From contig NC_053390.1 of assembly GCF_905171765.1 (NCBI RefSeq), forward strand, positions 139,843,468-139,907,467: 64,000 nucleotides of DNA, read 5' to 3'. This document shows, in pieces, positions 1 to 10,399 of the stretch (within the stretch, counting starts at the first letter, position 1; every line of letters starts with the position of its first letter). This DNA is from Bufo bufo. Lineage: Eukaryota > Chordata > Amphibia > Anura > Bufonidae. The notes under the pieces are model-generated. The model searched no databases, was not told the origin of the DNA, and worked only from the letters and a program-made list of their open reading frames with translations. The position numbers and the translations under genes were made by a program.

Positions 1-319
1 ATATTATTTTTTTTCATATCTCGGACAACCCCTTTAAATCTGGTGGCATTAGAGGCAGAGCTTGTTAAGAGCTCATTTGCATCCCTTTCTTCCCAGAATA
101 TTAGAGGAGCATGTATAGCCTATAAGTTTCCTCACACCTACTAAGGCATTCTCTCCCCAAGGAGAGATAGTAACCCCCAAAAGCCAAGTTTTTTGTGATA
201 TGTTTGCAAACCATGATAATTTGTCATGATATTTACTTTAGTTCGGAGTATTAGAAAAATACATCAACACATAGCAATTATGTGACAACATGTCAATGCA
301 CCCTTTCTCATAGAAATAC
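1..319. other. Non-coding, MITE-derived stretch
   Basis: No gene is visible. Around 25-37 the sequence reads like the end of a TTAAAGG-type MITE in reverse (GGACAACCCCTTTAA). The following text about a TGGTGGCATTA motif resembles, in opposite orientation, the sequence near 58,125-58,145. The minus-strand open frames here are AT-rich and look like chance. Confidence 0.4.
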
Positions 320-2243
320 AGTAGGAATAAAAGAATAAGGAACAAAAATAAACCAATGTGGATAAATAGAACTGTAAGGAAAGCAATAAATAACAAAAAG
401 AAAGCATATAAATCACTAAAACAGGAGTGTAGCACGGAAGCACTGAAAAACTATAAGGAAAAAAAACATGTAAAAAACAAATAAAAGCTGCCAAACTAGA
501 GACCGAGAGATTAATTGCCAAAGAGAGTAAAACTAACCCTAAAATGTTCTTCAATTATATAAATGTTAAAAAGTATAAATCTGAAGGTGTCGGCCCTTTA
601 AAGAGTAATGAGGGGGGAGTCGCAGAGAGCGACGAGGAGAAAGCAATGTATTCACTGAGGAAAATAAACTGTCAGATGAAATGCTGAATGTAAAAATAAA
701 TTCCCCATTAAAAGTGTCCTGTCTGACCCAGGAAGAAGTACATCAGCGACTTAAAAAGATTAAAATAGACAAATCACCAGGACCGGATGGCATACACCCC
801 CGTATCCTAAGGGAATTAAATAATGTCATAGCCAGACCCTTATTTCTGATATTTGTGGACTCTATACTGACAGGGAATGTCCCACAGGATTGGCGCATGG
901 CAAATGTGTGGCCAATATTCAAAAAGGGTCCAAAAACAGAGCCTGGAAACTATAGGCCGGTAAGTTTAACATCTGTTGTGGGTAAACTGTTTGAAGGTTT
1001 TCTGAGAGATGCTATCTTAGAGCATCTCAACGGAAATAAGCAAATAATGCCATAGCAGCATGGCTTCGTGAGGGATCGGTCATGCCAAACTAATTTAATC
1101 AGGTTCTATAAGGAGGTAAGTTCTAGACTTGACAGCGGCGAATCAATGGATGTCGTATATCTGGACTTCTCCAAAGCATTTGACACTGTACCACATAAAA
1201 GGTTAGTATATAAAATGAGAATGCTTGGACTGGGAGAAAACGTCTGTATGTGGGTAAGTAACTGCCTCAATGATAGAGCACAGAGGGTGGTTATTAACGG
1301 TACATACTCAGATTGGGTCACTGTCACTAGTGGAGTACCTCAGGGGTCAGTATTGGGCCCTATTCTCTTCAATATATTTATTAATGATCTTGTAGAAGGC
1401 TTGCATAATAAAGTATCAATTTTCGCAGATGACACTAAACTGTGTAAAGTAATTTACACTGATTAGGACAGTATACTACTACAGAGGGATCTGGATAGAT
1501 TGGAGGCTTGGGCAGATAAGTGGCAGATGAGGTTTAACACTGACAAAGGTAAAGTTATGCACATGGGAAGGAATAATGCAAGTCACCCGTACATACTAAA
1601 TGGTAAAACAGTCGATAACACTGACATGGAAAAGGATCTAGGAATTTTAATAAACAGCAAACTAAGCTGCAAAAACCAGTGTCAGGCAGCTGCTGCCAAG
1701 GCCAATAAGGTAATGGGTTGCATCAGAAGGGGCATAGATGCCCGTGATAAGAACATAGTCCGAACACTTTACAAATCACTAGTCAGACCACACATGGAGT
1801 ACTGTGTACAGTTCTGGGCTCCTGTAAACAAGGCAGACATAGCAGAGCTGGAGAAGGTCCAGAGGAGGGCAACTAAAGTAATAACTGGAATGGGGCAGCT
1901 ACAGTACCCTGAAAGATTATCAGAATTAGGGTTATTCACTTTAGAAAAAAGACGACTGAGGGGAGATCTAATTAATATGTATAAATATATCAGGGGTCAA
2001 TACAGAGATCTATTCCATCATCTATTTATCCCCAGGACTGTGACTGTGACGAGGGGACATCCTCTGTGTCTGGAGGAAAGAAGGTTTGTACACAAACATA
2101 GAAAAGGATTCTTTACGGTAATAGCAGTGAGACTATGGAACTCTCTGCCTGAGGAGGTGGTGATGGTGAGTACAATAAAGGAATTCAAGAGGGGCCTGGA
2201 TGTATTTCTGGAATGTAATAATATTACAGGCTATAGCTACTAG
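320..2243 (+). pseudogene. CR1-like LINE reverse transcriptase (ORF2), two stop codons
   Basis: This is the 3' part of a non-LTR retrotransposon ORF2 of the CR1 type; in an active copy it would reverse-transcribe the element RNA at the target site. The frame from 681 to 2243 stays open except for TAG codons at 1053-1055 and 1464-1466. Visible motifs in order are [51 protein letters not shown], the catalytic FADDTKL, and the C-terminal YCVQFWAP and RRLRGDLI blocks. All are typical of CR1/L2 reverse transcriptases. The pre-RT region can be followed back to about 320 in other frames (KPMWINRTVRKAINNKKKAY), so there is also at least one frameshift. The endonuclease domain is absent, as in the usual 5'-truncated insertion. 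The copy is dead, but its frame is well preserved, so it is not ancient. Confidence 0.9.
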
Positions 2244-2500
2244 AGAGGGGTCGTTGATCCAGGGAGATATTCTGATTGCCTGATTGGAGTCGGGAAGGAA
2301 TTTTCTATTCCCCTAAAGTGGGGAAAATTGGCTTCTACTGCACAGTTTTTTTTTTTGCCTTCCTCTGGATCAACTTGCAGGATAACAGGCCGAACTGGAT
2401 GGACAAATGTATTTTTTCGGCCTTATGTACTATATGTTATGTACTATATGAATATAACACTAATTAATATATGTACTTTATTGACTATGATAATATACAG
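2244..2500 (+). mobile_element. 3' UTR and tail of the CR1-like LINE
   Basis: Directly follows the stop of the reverse transcriptase frame. It contains further traces of reading frame (DWSREGIFYS; NRPNWMDKCIF) and ends in an AT-rich GTACTATATG repeat, as expected for a LINE 3' end. The exact 3' terminus is not resolved, because TTAAAG-type MITE sequence begins at about 2512. Confidence 0.6.
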
Positions 2501-2509
2501 TTTATGTGA

Positions 2510-3345
2510 TATTAAAGTGGCTCTGTCACCAGGATCAACTCTATTAAACCAGACATACTGGCTTGTAGGGCTCATCATACTAATTAAAACTATACCTTTA
2601 TTTTGTCTGTGTGATAAATAGCTACAGAGAAATCTGCGGTATCATTCATACGCAAATGAGAAGTTTGAGCACCACTTTATGCTAGCGTTAGAAGAATCCG
2701 GAAATCCATATGCAAACGGATATCTTTTTTTTCCGGATCCGTTAGACTTTTTCATTAAAATACCGGATCCGTCTTTCCGGTATCATCCGGAATAACGGAT
2801 CCGGTATTTAATTTTTTCAAAGCTAGAAAGAAATGCGCATGCACAGATCGGAAAACTGAATCCAGTGATGCGGCAATTTCCGGAACACTTGGTACCGGAT
2901 CTGGCATTAATAAATTTCAATCGAAATTAATGCTGTGGTAGTGTTTCGGGATTTTGGTCAGAAAAAATAACGCAGCATGCTGCCGTATTTTGTCCGGTCA
3001 AATACCATACAAGAGACGGAACGGAAGACATCCTGATGCATACTGAATGGATTGCTTTCAATTCAGAATGCATTGGGACAAAACAGATCCGTTTGTTTCT
3101 GGTATTGAGACCCTTTACTGTATTTCAATACCGGAAAAGAATAACGCTAGTGTGAAAGTACCCTAACACCCGCTGTGCTCTGCACACTCCCCCCTCCCCT
3201 AGATTGACAGGGCTATACATGCTGAGGGCAGAGCGGTGTCCTAGCATGTACATATCATTTACACAATGTACTGTAGCTTCAGCACACTGAGAACTGCTTA
3301 GAAAGCTAATATACATATTATTGCTTTATTCACAAGCACAATGTA
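2510..3345. mobile_element. MITE (TTAAAGTGGCTCTGTCACC) split by a second TIR element
   Basis: The sequence starting TTAAAGTGGCTCTGTCACC at about 2512 has the TTAAAGG-like terminus of T2/Kolobok-type MITEs. At about 2690-3166 it is interrupted by another palindromic element: TGCTAGCGTTAG on the left pairs with AACGCTAGTGTGAAAGTACC on the right, and CCGGAT/ATCCGG motifs recur inside. Host-like sequence resumes with CACCCGCTGTGCTCTGC. No coding potential is seen. Confidence 0.5.
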
Positions 3346-3364
3346 TAAAGACACCAGTAATATG

Positions 3365-3645
3365 TGTAGGGATGAGCGAATTTCATATTTTGAACTTCGA
3401 GTTCATGTTGTGGTATAAGCTAAATTGTGTTATGGATTCCGTTACCACGGACCATAACGCAATTCCATGACGGAATGCATAACAGAATGCCTTTAAAGGC
3501 ATTCCGTTATTCTTTCCATCAAAATAGAAGTCTATGGCTAGCATAACGGATCCTTCCGGTTTCCGTTATGCAGGAGAGGACTTTTGAATTAAAGGAAATA
3601 CAATTGCCAAATGTAATCTTTAACTCCCACAAACAACTAAGTCAA
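3365..3645. mobile_element. Short palindromic MITE fragment
   Basis: Starts with GGGATGAGCGAATTTCAT and contains inverted ATTCCGTTAT and ATAACGGAAT blocks around 3430-3570. It has the character of a non-autonomous DNA transposon remnant. The boundaries are uncertain. Confidence 0.4.
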
Positions 3646-3916
3646 AGCTCATGCCCACGAACGTAATGGCTCCATGCCCATGCTGCGGACCGCAATGCAT
3701 GGGCACCAGCAAGATGCGGACCCATTGAGACATGGACCCGAACGCACTTCCTGAAGCACTTCTTTGGCCGTATCTTGCTGATCGTGGACCCATTCAAGTC
3801 AATGTTTCTATATTTGCAGCACGGAGTACACGGACACACGTGCCTGTATATTGTGGACCGGCCCGTTTGCTGTCTGCAATACGGGCACCGAGCCTTCATG
3901 TTTATGTGCATGAGCC
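3646..3916. mobile_element. MITE with terminal inverted repeats
   Basis: The left end AGCTCATGCCCACGAACGTA is an imperfect inverted copy of the right end CATGTTTATGTGCATGAGCC. The interior is itself GC-rich and palindromic around GCGGACC and GGTCCGC. The small open frames on both strands come from this symmetry and are not genes. Confidence 0.55.
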
Positions 3917-4097
3917 ATAACACAATAGATAAAACAGGGTAGTATATTAATAAAACACAGATCTGTGAAATATAGCAGGAGAGTACTGAATTCTAAGTAT
4001 TGTTCTAGGATAGGTGCAACCTTATGTGAGTCTCTGCTGCTGACAAAGTGGTAAGTGCAGCCAGAAAACAAGTCAAACATAGGTGCATTTCTTTATA

Positions 4098-4745
4098 CAG
4101 GGTGGGCCATTTATATGAATACACCTTAATAAAATGGGAATGGTTGGTGATATTAACTTCCTGTTTGTGGCACATTAGTATATGTGAGGGGGGAAACTTT
4201 TCAAGATGGGTGGTGGCCATGGCGGCCATTTTGAATCCAACTTTTGTTTTTTCAATAGGAAGAGGGTCATGTGACACATCAAACCTGTTGGGAATTTCAC
4301 AAGAAAAACAATGGTGTGCTTGGTTTTAACATAACTTTATTCTTTCATGAGTTATTTACAGGTTTCTGACCACTTATAAAATGTGTTCAATGTGCTGCCC
4401 ATTGTGTTGGATTGTCAATGCAACCCTCTTCTCCCACTCTTCACACACTGATAGCAACACCGCAGGAGAAATGCTAGCACAGGCTTCCAGTATCCGTAGT
4501 TTCAGGTGCTGCACATCTCGTATCTTCACAGCATAGACAATTGCCTTCAGATGACCCCAAAGATAAAAGTCTAAGGGGGTCAGATCGGGAGACCTTGGGG
4601 GCCATTCAACTGGCCCACGACGACCAATCCACTTTCCAGGAAACCGTTCATCTAGGAATGCTCGGACCTGACACCCATAATGTGGTGGTGCACCATCTTG
4701 CTGGAAAAACTCAGGGAACGTGCCAGCTAGATGAGAGGGCATAAC
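4098..4745 (-). mobile_element. mariner-like element, 3' part with intact terminal repeat
   Basis: The left end is TA followed by CAGGGTGGGCCATTTATATG, a mariner-type terminal inverted repeat preceded by the expected TA target. The transposase C-terminus reads inward from it on the minus strand. The other half of the element, with the N-terminus and second inverted repeat, is missing beyond about 4745, where a tandem repeat begins. This is therefore a truncated copy. Confidence 0.75.
4374..4745 (-). pseudogene. mariner transposase, C-terminal fragment
   Basis: This is the C-terminal half of a Tc1/mariner superfamily DD(D/E) transposase, the enzyme that cuts and pastes the element at TA sites. 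The visible motifs are FQQDGAPPHY, carrying the second catalytic Asp, and SPDLTPLDFYLWGHLK, carrying the third. Counting from the Asp of QQD to the Asp of PLDF gives 41 intervening residues, longer than the 34 of classical mariner. The frame is open to a normal-looking C-terminus, but the helix-turn-helix region and first Asp are absent, so it cannot be active. The sequence upstream of roughly residue 18 of the open frame is tandem repeat, not transposase. Confidence 0.8.
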
Positions 4746-4890
4746 TACTGTGAGGGGGCACAATGTGGGCATAACTACGGTGAGGGGGTACACATTTGTA
4801 CAAAACTACTGTAAAGGTTGTACAATGAGGGCAATACTACTGTGACAGGGTACCATTTTTTTTTTAAGTATTGGGGGGGGGGGGGGGGGC
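4741..4890 (+). repeat. Degenerate minisatellite plus G-run
   Basis: Four to five diverged copies of a unit of about 30-40 bp (ATAACTACTGTGAGGGGG followed by CACAATGTGGGC), ending in a run of about 17 G at 4874-4890. It lies exactly where the mariner fragment stops, so it may be the rearrangement point. Confidence 0.6.
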
Positions 4891-5149
4891 TAGAAAAAGG
4901 ACCCGCCCCGGGTGCCAAACACCCTAGGCACTCCACTGGAAAATAGTCTAAAACTTTTATTTTGCTGTATAGAAGTTCAGGGAAAAGATAGGGAGGAATC
5001 ATTCCACAGTATTAAAGCAGAACAGGGTGTAGTAGGGGAGTTTACAGCCTGGGTAATAGGAACATTCCTATTAAACCTTGCTGCACTGACTGCAGATCCA
5101 AATTGCCATTATACAGCTCTGTGATTCCAGCAAACCGTTCTTGTTATTG
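4891..5149. other. Non-coding, nothing recognised
   Basis: No convincing gene or element motif. The short open frames have no recognisable protein. Confidence 0.4.
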
Positions 5150-6420
5150 GGGTGCAAGTGCTGTTTGATACAGCCATTAACAGGGTTTATTACAAGGAAA
5201 TATTTATATGTCTTATTTCCCCTTGTGCGGTGCAGTTATATGTTCTAAAGCATTTTTTGTCTTGTATTAGTGGGAAAAAAGGGCTTATTAGACATTGTGT
5301 GGTGAAGTGAGAAAATTGCAGCCTTTTTTGGCGTGTAAGGCTACTTTCACACTAGCGTTCGGGTGTCCGTTCGTGCGCACCATTTGAAGGGGCTCACGAG
5401 CGGCCCCGAACGCATCCGTCTGGCCCCAATGCATTCTCAGTGGAGGCGGATCCACTGAGAATGCATCCGCCTGCCAGCGTTCAGCCTCCACTCCGCTCAG
5501 TGAGCGGACACCTGAACGCTGCTTGCAGCGTTCGGGTGTCCGCCTGGCCGTGCGGAGGCGAGCGGATCCGTCCACACTTACAATGTAAGTCAATGGGGAC
5601 GGATCCGCTTGAAGATGACACAATATGGCTCAATCTTCAAGCGGATCCGTTCCCCATTGACTTTCAATGTAAAGTCTGAACGGATCCGCTCAGACAACTT
5701 TCACACTTAGAAAATTTTCTAAGTTTTAATGCAGACGCATCTGTTCTGAACGGATGCGAACGTCTGCATTATCGGAGCGGATCCGTCTGATGAAACATCA
5801 GACGGATCCGCTCCGAACGCTAGTGTGAAAGTAGCCTTACATTGTAAGTCTGGACGGATCCGTTTGCCTCCGCACGGCCAGGCGGACACCCGAACGCTGC
5901 AAGCTGCGTTCAGGTGTCCGCCTGCTGAGCGGAGCGGAGGAACATACGGAGCCAGACTGATGCATTCTGAGCGGATCCGCATCCATTCAGAATGCATTAG
6001 GGCTGGACGGATCCGTTCGGGGCCGCTTGTGAGCCCCTTCAAACGGAACTCACAAGCGGAGCCCCGAACACTAGTGTGAAAGTAGCCTAATAGTGGCTAA
6101 ATATATATTTGCCATTTAGCGGTGCAGGTGTATGCTCTAAAGCCCTTTTTGGCGTGTATTAGTGGCACAAAAAAAGTATTTGCCGTTGTGTGGTGAGATG
6201 AGAAAAATGACAGCCCTTTTTTGGCATATATTAGTGGCAAAAAATTTTTTATTTACCATTCAGCGGTGTAGTTATATGTTCTAAAGCCCTTTTTTGCATT
6301 TACTAGCGGCACAAATAAAAGTATTTGCTGTTGTGTGAAGTGAGAAAATTACAGCCTTTTTGGCATGTACTAGTGGCAAAAAATAAATAGAAATTGCTGT
6401 TCAGCGGTGCAGTTATATGT
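5150..6420 (+). repeat. 72-bp tandem array, first block (interrupted by a MITE)
   Basis: Diverged copies of a unit with the core GGTGCAGTTATATGTTCTAA and GCGTGTATTAGTGGCAAAAA are seen at 5229, 6119, 6263 and 6405. It is the same repeat that precedes the hAT transposase at 8.4 kb. The block is split by the element at 5339-6087. Confidence 0.8.
5339..6087. mobile_element. 749-bp MITE inserted in the 72-bp array, TSD TAA
   Basis: The ends GGCTACTTTCACACTAGCGT and its inverted copy ACTAGTGTGAAAGTAGCC are flanked by TAA at 5336-5338 and 6088-6090. Removing the element and one TAA restores GGCGTGTAATAGTGGC, matching the array consensus GGCGTGTATTAGTGGC with one mismatch. A 3-bp TWA-type duplication fits the PIF/Harbinger superfamily, which is an inference. 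A second copy of the terminal repeat at 5816-5836 shows that the element is compound. GGATCCG motifs recur throughout, and the GC-rich open frames on both strands come from the palindromes. Confidence 0.85.
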
Positions 6421-6720
6421 AGTAATGGACGAACATCGGCTGGGACTATTCGCGAATGCGAGTTCGCGATGAAATGTTCGCGAACCATGCGTTCGCGGCG
6501 GGCCCCATTCATTTTAATAGCAGGCGAACCTGAAAAACCTTCAGGTCATATTTGCAGCCAGCCACTTACTAAAAGTACACAAATAGTCCCACAACATGGA
6601 CAGTGATACACCAGAGGGGATCATTGGCAAAAATTCCCACAAAAAATATGTAGTTTAATCAGGGGCCATTTTTATGCGTCTTAAAGGGAAACTCTCAAAA
6701 ACGTGACCTGCTGGAGCCTA
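6421..6720 (-). mobile_element. hAT terminal fragment (same family as the 49.8-58.0 kb element)
   Basis: Begins TAGTAATGGACGAACATCGG and runs to about 6715 as the reverse complement of 57,765-58,037, the 3' end of the large hAT element. Only the last 300 bp are present. It sits inside the 72-bp array, so it is a further insertion or a rearrangement. I found no matching 8-bp duplication at its inner edge. Confidence 0.7.
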
Positions 6721-7029
6721 GAAATTTTTTATTTCCTATCATTTTGATGTATACAAATGTGCAGCACTCCACGTTTTTGTATCCTGCAGAGCCCATTAAA
6801 AAACTGCATTCGTTAACGTAAATTTTTTTTCTACCATGGAACTGTACTGTGGAACGGATGCCACTGTGTGGCAAATGGCATCAGTCTGAAGCATCTGTTA
6901 ACGCATACATTTTTGATATGCATTAAATGGATGGCAAAAATAGGATGTGAACCCTCCCTCTCCAGCGTGGAACCCTGATTCGCCGCTAACTGTGATCGAC
7001 ATGGTAGGCGCAGAAAAGAACATCGAAAG
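6721..7029. other. Non-coding, nothing recognised
   Basis: Lies between two hAT fragments. It may be degraded hAT interior, but no motif supports that. Confidence 0.3.
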
Positions 7030-7292
7030 TTGATAGAGCAGATATCCAATTGGATCGTGGACATCACGGGGACGTGCGACATGGTGGAGCAGTATGTGTG
7101 CACATGCCTACACATACTGACTGATGGGTCTCCAAATTGGGCACAAGGCCTGAGCTTGCCCTTTACACCCTGCAGCCAGTGCCCTGCAGCCAGTGTATTT
7201 TCTGAACGTTTGTTTAGCACGGCTGGAGGGGGTAATCACAGGTTATATTCTCCAATGTTTTGGGGTGTACCCCAATTTAAAAAAAATTAAAA
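7030..7292 (+). pseudogene. hAT transposase C-terminal remnant
   Basis: A short frame carries CPAASVFSERLFSTAGG, the hallmark C-terminal hAT dimerisation block with the conserved Glu-Arg, preceded by a degraded DMVEQYVCTCLHILTDG segment that matches the copy at 14.9 kb. The conserved sequence that should follow, RRSHLSTANVDKL, is deleted. The frame has shrunk to 86 codons. It is the 3' relic of the hAT copy whose array starts at 5150. Confidence 0.8.
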
Positions 7293-7690
7293 ATAAAAAC
7301 CAAAAACCAGTGTAGGCTACCTCCTCCTCCACCGCCGCTTCCACTTTCACCGCCACATCCACTGCCTCCTTAACCTCCTACTCCATATGGACCTCGTCCT
7401 CCTAGATCAAGATTTATTTTTAATTTTCTTATGGATTTTATGTTATTTGAAGTCATTTCCCTATCTACATTTGTTTGCAGAGCACTTGCCATGCTCTTAA
7501 CCACATTTTGCTGGCATTTGCAGCCCTTTCCATGACATTTTTAGAGCCATTTTAGTGCTCAAAAGTTCGGATCCCCATTGACTTCAATGGGGTGTGGGTT
7601 CGGGGTCAAGTTCAGGTTCGGGTTTTTTGTGAAGTTCGGCCAAACCCGTCGAACCCGAACATCCAGGTGTCCGCTTAACTCTACTTGAAA
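7293..7690 (+). mobile_element. hAT 3' UTR and terminal inverted repeat
   Basis: The CT-rich stretch followed by GTTCGGCCAAACCCGTCGAA and CCAGGTGTCCGC closely matches 16,570-16,995, the 3' end of another hAT copy. The self-complementary GTTCGGG and CCCGAAC blocks form the subterminal repeat. The element ends near 7684 at AACTCTA. Confidence 0.75.
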
Positions 7691-7806
7691 TATCTCGGTT
7701 TGCATGTAATGAGTCTATCTCAAATATTACTTTTATCTTTTAAGTTGCATTACTGAAATAAATGAATTTTTGCACAATATTCAAATTTTTCGAGTTTCAC
7801 CTGTAT
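7691..7806 (-). mobile_element. Tc1/mariner-type terminal fragment
   Basis: The reverse complement begins TACAGGTGAAACTCGAAAAA and continues with AATGAATTTATTTCAGT-like text, which I recognise as the end of a vertebrate Tc1/mariner-type element. Only the terminal 115 bp remain, between two hAT pieces. Confidence 0.55.
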
Positions 7807-8345
7807 GTATTTGTAGTTCAACGGTGCAGTTATATGTTCTAAAGCTCTTTTTGGCGTGTATTAGTGGCAAAAAAATATATATTTGCCGTTCAACGGTGCA
7901 ATTATATGTTCTAAAGCCCTTTTTGGTGTGTATTAGTGGCAAAAAAATATATATTTGCCGTTCAGCGGTGGAGTTATATGTTCTAAAGCCATTTTTGGCG
8001 TGTATTAGTGGCAAAAAAATATATATTTGCCGTTCAGCGTTGCAGTTATATGTTCTAAAGCTCTTTTTGGCGTGTATTAGTGGCAAAAATATATATATTT
8101 GCCATTTAGCGGTGCAGTTATATGTTCTAAAGCCCTTTTTGGCATGTATTAGTGGCAAAAAAATATATATTTGCCATTTAGCACTGCATGTATATTTTCT
8201 AAAGCCTTTTGTGGCGTGTATAAGTGGAGAAAAATAAGGGCCTATTAGCCGTTCAGCGGTGCAGTTATATGTTCTAAAGCCCTTTTTTGCGTGTATTAGT
8301 GGGGAAAAAAAGGGACTTATTAGCCGTTATGTGTTGACGAGAGAA
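7803..8345 (+). repeat. 72-bp tandem array, second block, upstream of a hAT transposase
   Basis: Seven copies start at 7823, 7895, 7967, 8039, 8111, 8183 and 8259, so the unit is 72 bp (76 for the last step). Because 72 is a multiple of three, the array stays open in frame and gives a repetitive 155-codon frame that is not a gene. It ends about 60 bp before the likely start codon of the hAT frame at 8409. Confidence 0.9.
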
Positions 8346-8408
8346 AATGACAAACTTTTTTGGGGTGTTTTAATTTCCTTTTTATTTATTTATTTAATCT
8401 AACAGTAT

Positions 8409-9605
8409 GTCAGACAGAGAAGTGCAAGGCCCTGCACAGGGGAGTGTCAGAGGCCTGTGCCTGTTTCTGGCGCAGGCACAGGTCGCAGCAGAGTAAAGGG
8501 GCATGGCAGCAGGAGTCGCAGTGAGAGTCCTGAGCTCCCAGTGTTATCTAGCGGTCGTGTCTTGACCAGCCACCAGGCGGTTCTTGAATGATTGACTCGG
8601 TCATCCACTTCATCCCAAGTGACATCAGACACCCCCTGCCAAGAGTCAGTGGGTTCGTCAGACACAACCCTTAGTTGGCATGGCCCGGGAGCCGGCCCCG
8701 TGCCCTCACCTGTTCTCAACCTGCCTCTGTTCTTTTCTGTTCCCTCAGCCAGAGAAGAATTATATGCTGTGGGCTCAGCTCCACTATCCAGCAAGGACAA
8801 GCTACTAGAGGACAGTCAGCAGCTACTGGCCACCCAAGATGTGAAGGAGACATCCCCCGCTTCCTCCAGTAGGTGGGCAAGTAGTGATGAGGAAAGTGGC
8901 ATGGGAGCTGCTGTTGTGAGCGGCCAGGCTCTTGACACAGAGACTGTTGAGGAGGGCATCATTGACATGCAGACAATACTCAATGATGATGATGTAGCTA
9001 ATCACACTTGGGAACCGGGTGAATTAGGGGCTTCGTCATCATCGGGAGAAGTGGGTTGCAGCTTGCCCGTGAGGCAGCGGCAGAGCCAACAAGTCTCTAG
9101 TGTGGCCGGGAGTCAGCAGTGTGGCAGCAGTGGGAGGTCAGGAGTCAAACGTGCCCAGGGTAGACCACCCGCTTTGCAGGAGCCTACCTGCCCGGAAAGT
9201 AGTGGTGTAGGGGTTCACAGAAGCAGTGGCGGTAGCAGTCAGTCAGTGTTGAGTGTTGGGGGTAAAGTCACCTACTCGGCGGTGTGGCAGTTTTTTGCTA
9301 AGCCGCCAGAGGTGAACATGGCCATTTGTAGAATCTGTGGGCAACAGCTGAAGTGTAGCCAGGGTGCCAATGTTGGCACCACGGCCCTGCATCAACATAT
9401 GCAGCATCACCATAAAGTGGCCTAGGATAACCGTGGCTCTGGTGTGGTGGTCCATCCTGCCGCAGCAACCGCTGCATCACCGAGTGGCACGCACCCGATT
9501 TCAGGCAGTCAAGGCTCCACCACCTCAGCCGAAGGGAGCTGTCTGTCCTTACCATCATCTGCTGGTCCTGATGCTCCTGCATCCCAACAAGTCATCACCG
9601 GCGCT
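8409..9605 (+). pseudogene. hAT transposase N-terminal half with BED finger
   Basis: The likely original start is the ATG at 8409 (MSDREVQGPAQGS). The basic N-terminus is frameshifted, and the long frame resumes around 8530 with a TGA at 8589. The open part (8592-9425) is Ser-rich and low in complexity, then ends in a BED-type zinc finger: VWQFFAKPPEVNMAICRICG supplies the first Cys pair, and the TTALHQHMQHHH block supplies the His ligands. Such fingers direct hAT transposases to the element ends. A TAG at 9423-9425 ends the frame, although readable sequence continues to about 9605. The RNase-H-like catalytic domain is missing because other DNA takes over at about 9610. Confidence 0.8.
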
Positions 9606-9607
9606 TA

Positions 9608-10385
9608 AACCTTAACATTGAGACGCAAGGGGTGGAACGCACCATTTCCGGACTCAAATGGAACGCATAGCCCTTCCTGCCATGCATCACACAATATCCG
9701 CCCATGTTATGTGATACGTGACACGCAGATGGTGGAACGCACCAAACCGGAAGAGAGCCTTAGAGCTCTCGATACATACTGATAGTGACACGCCCTCCAC
9801 GCTACATATGGGCGCGCTAAACTGACACCGCAGCGCATCCCCATTCAGGCGTGTGGACACACGCTACTATCTGAACAGCGCAGTGCAGATTGGCGCACGT
9901 CCAGACAGCGGCAGTAGGTAAGTTCTCCATACACAGATCGGGTTGCTTATAGATTTGCCAAGAACGCTTAGTCTAATAGACTTTGTTAATATACCCATAT
10001 ACTCTTATCACTGGAAATGTTGACTAGAATATGCTGTTAATATACTGTTAATTTTCTTCTTTTTATCTTTCTTTGATGTTTATTCAAAAAATTCTCTTGA
10101 CATAAATGCTTTTTTGTTTTGGTTTCCTTGTGGGGCATGTGTGTTATGCATTGTCCTATGGAAACTACATCTATTATTTACACCATATGTTGGATATTAT
10201 GCACGATTTTCTTGTCACACAGTTTGATAAAGGCCATTCGGGCCGAAACATCACATTTCGACGCTGCATCTCAAATAAACAATATAATTCTTTGACGCAC
10301 AGTGCTGGAGTTTTCATTTTATTGTTACACGGGGTGGGAACCCGACTCCAAGCGACAACTTCCAGAGTGCCAGGAGGTTGATATC
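9608..10385 (+). mobile_element. Penelope-like terminal segment with hammerhead-like motif (tentative)
   Basis: Non-coding sequence that replaces the hAT body. It ends in a block resembling the hammerhead-bearing terminal repeats of Penelope-like elements (see 10,224-10,249), followed by AAATAAACAATATAATTC and TTTTCATTTTATTG. No reverse transcriptase is present, so the family is an inference. Confidence 0.4.
10224..10249 (+). ncRNA. Degenerate hammerhead-like motif
   Basis: TTGATAA, then GGCC-ATTCG-GGCC (four-pair stem II), then GAAAC. The canonical core is CTGATGA ... GAAA; two of the seven core bases differ, so catalytic activity is unlikely. Confidence 0.45.
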
Positions 10386-10399
10386 TCTACCTCCTCCTC

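Noticed and set aside
238..554. Hydrophobic minus-strand frames of 65 and 96 codons
   Set aside because: Complement of A-rich LINE pre-RT sequence; poly-Phe/Leu text is expected from it.
5440..6079. GC-rich frames on both strands around 5.4-6.1 kb
   Set aside because: They lie inside a palindromic MITE and mirror one another.
7770..8237. 155-codon plus-strand frame and its 125-codon complement
   Set aside because: Pure 72-bp tandem repeat. The unit length is a multiple of three, so both strands stay open.
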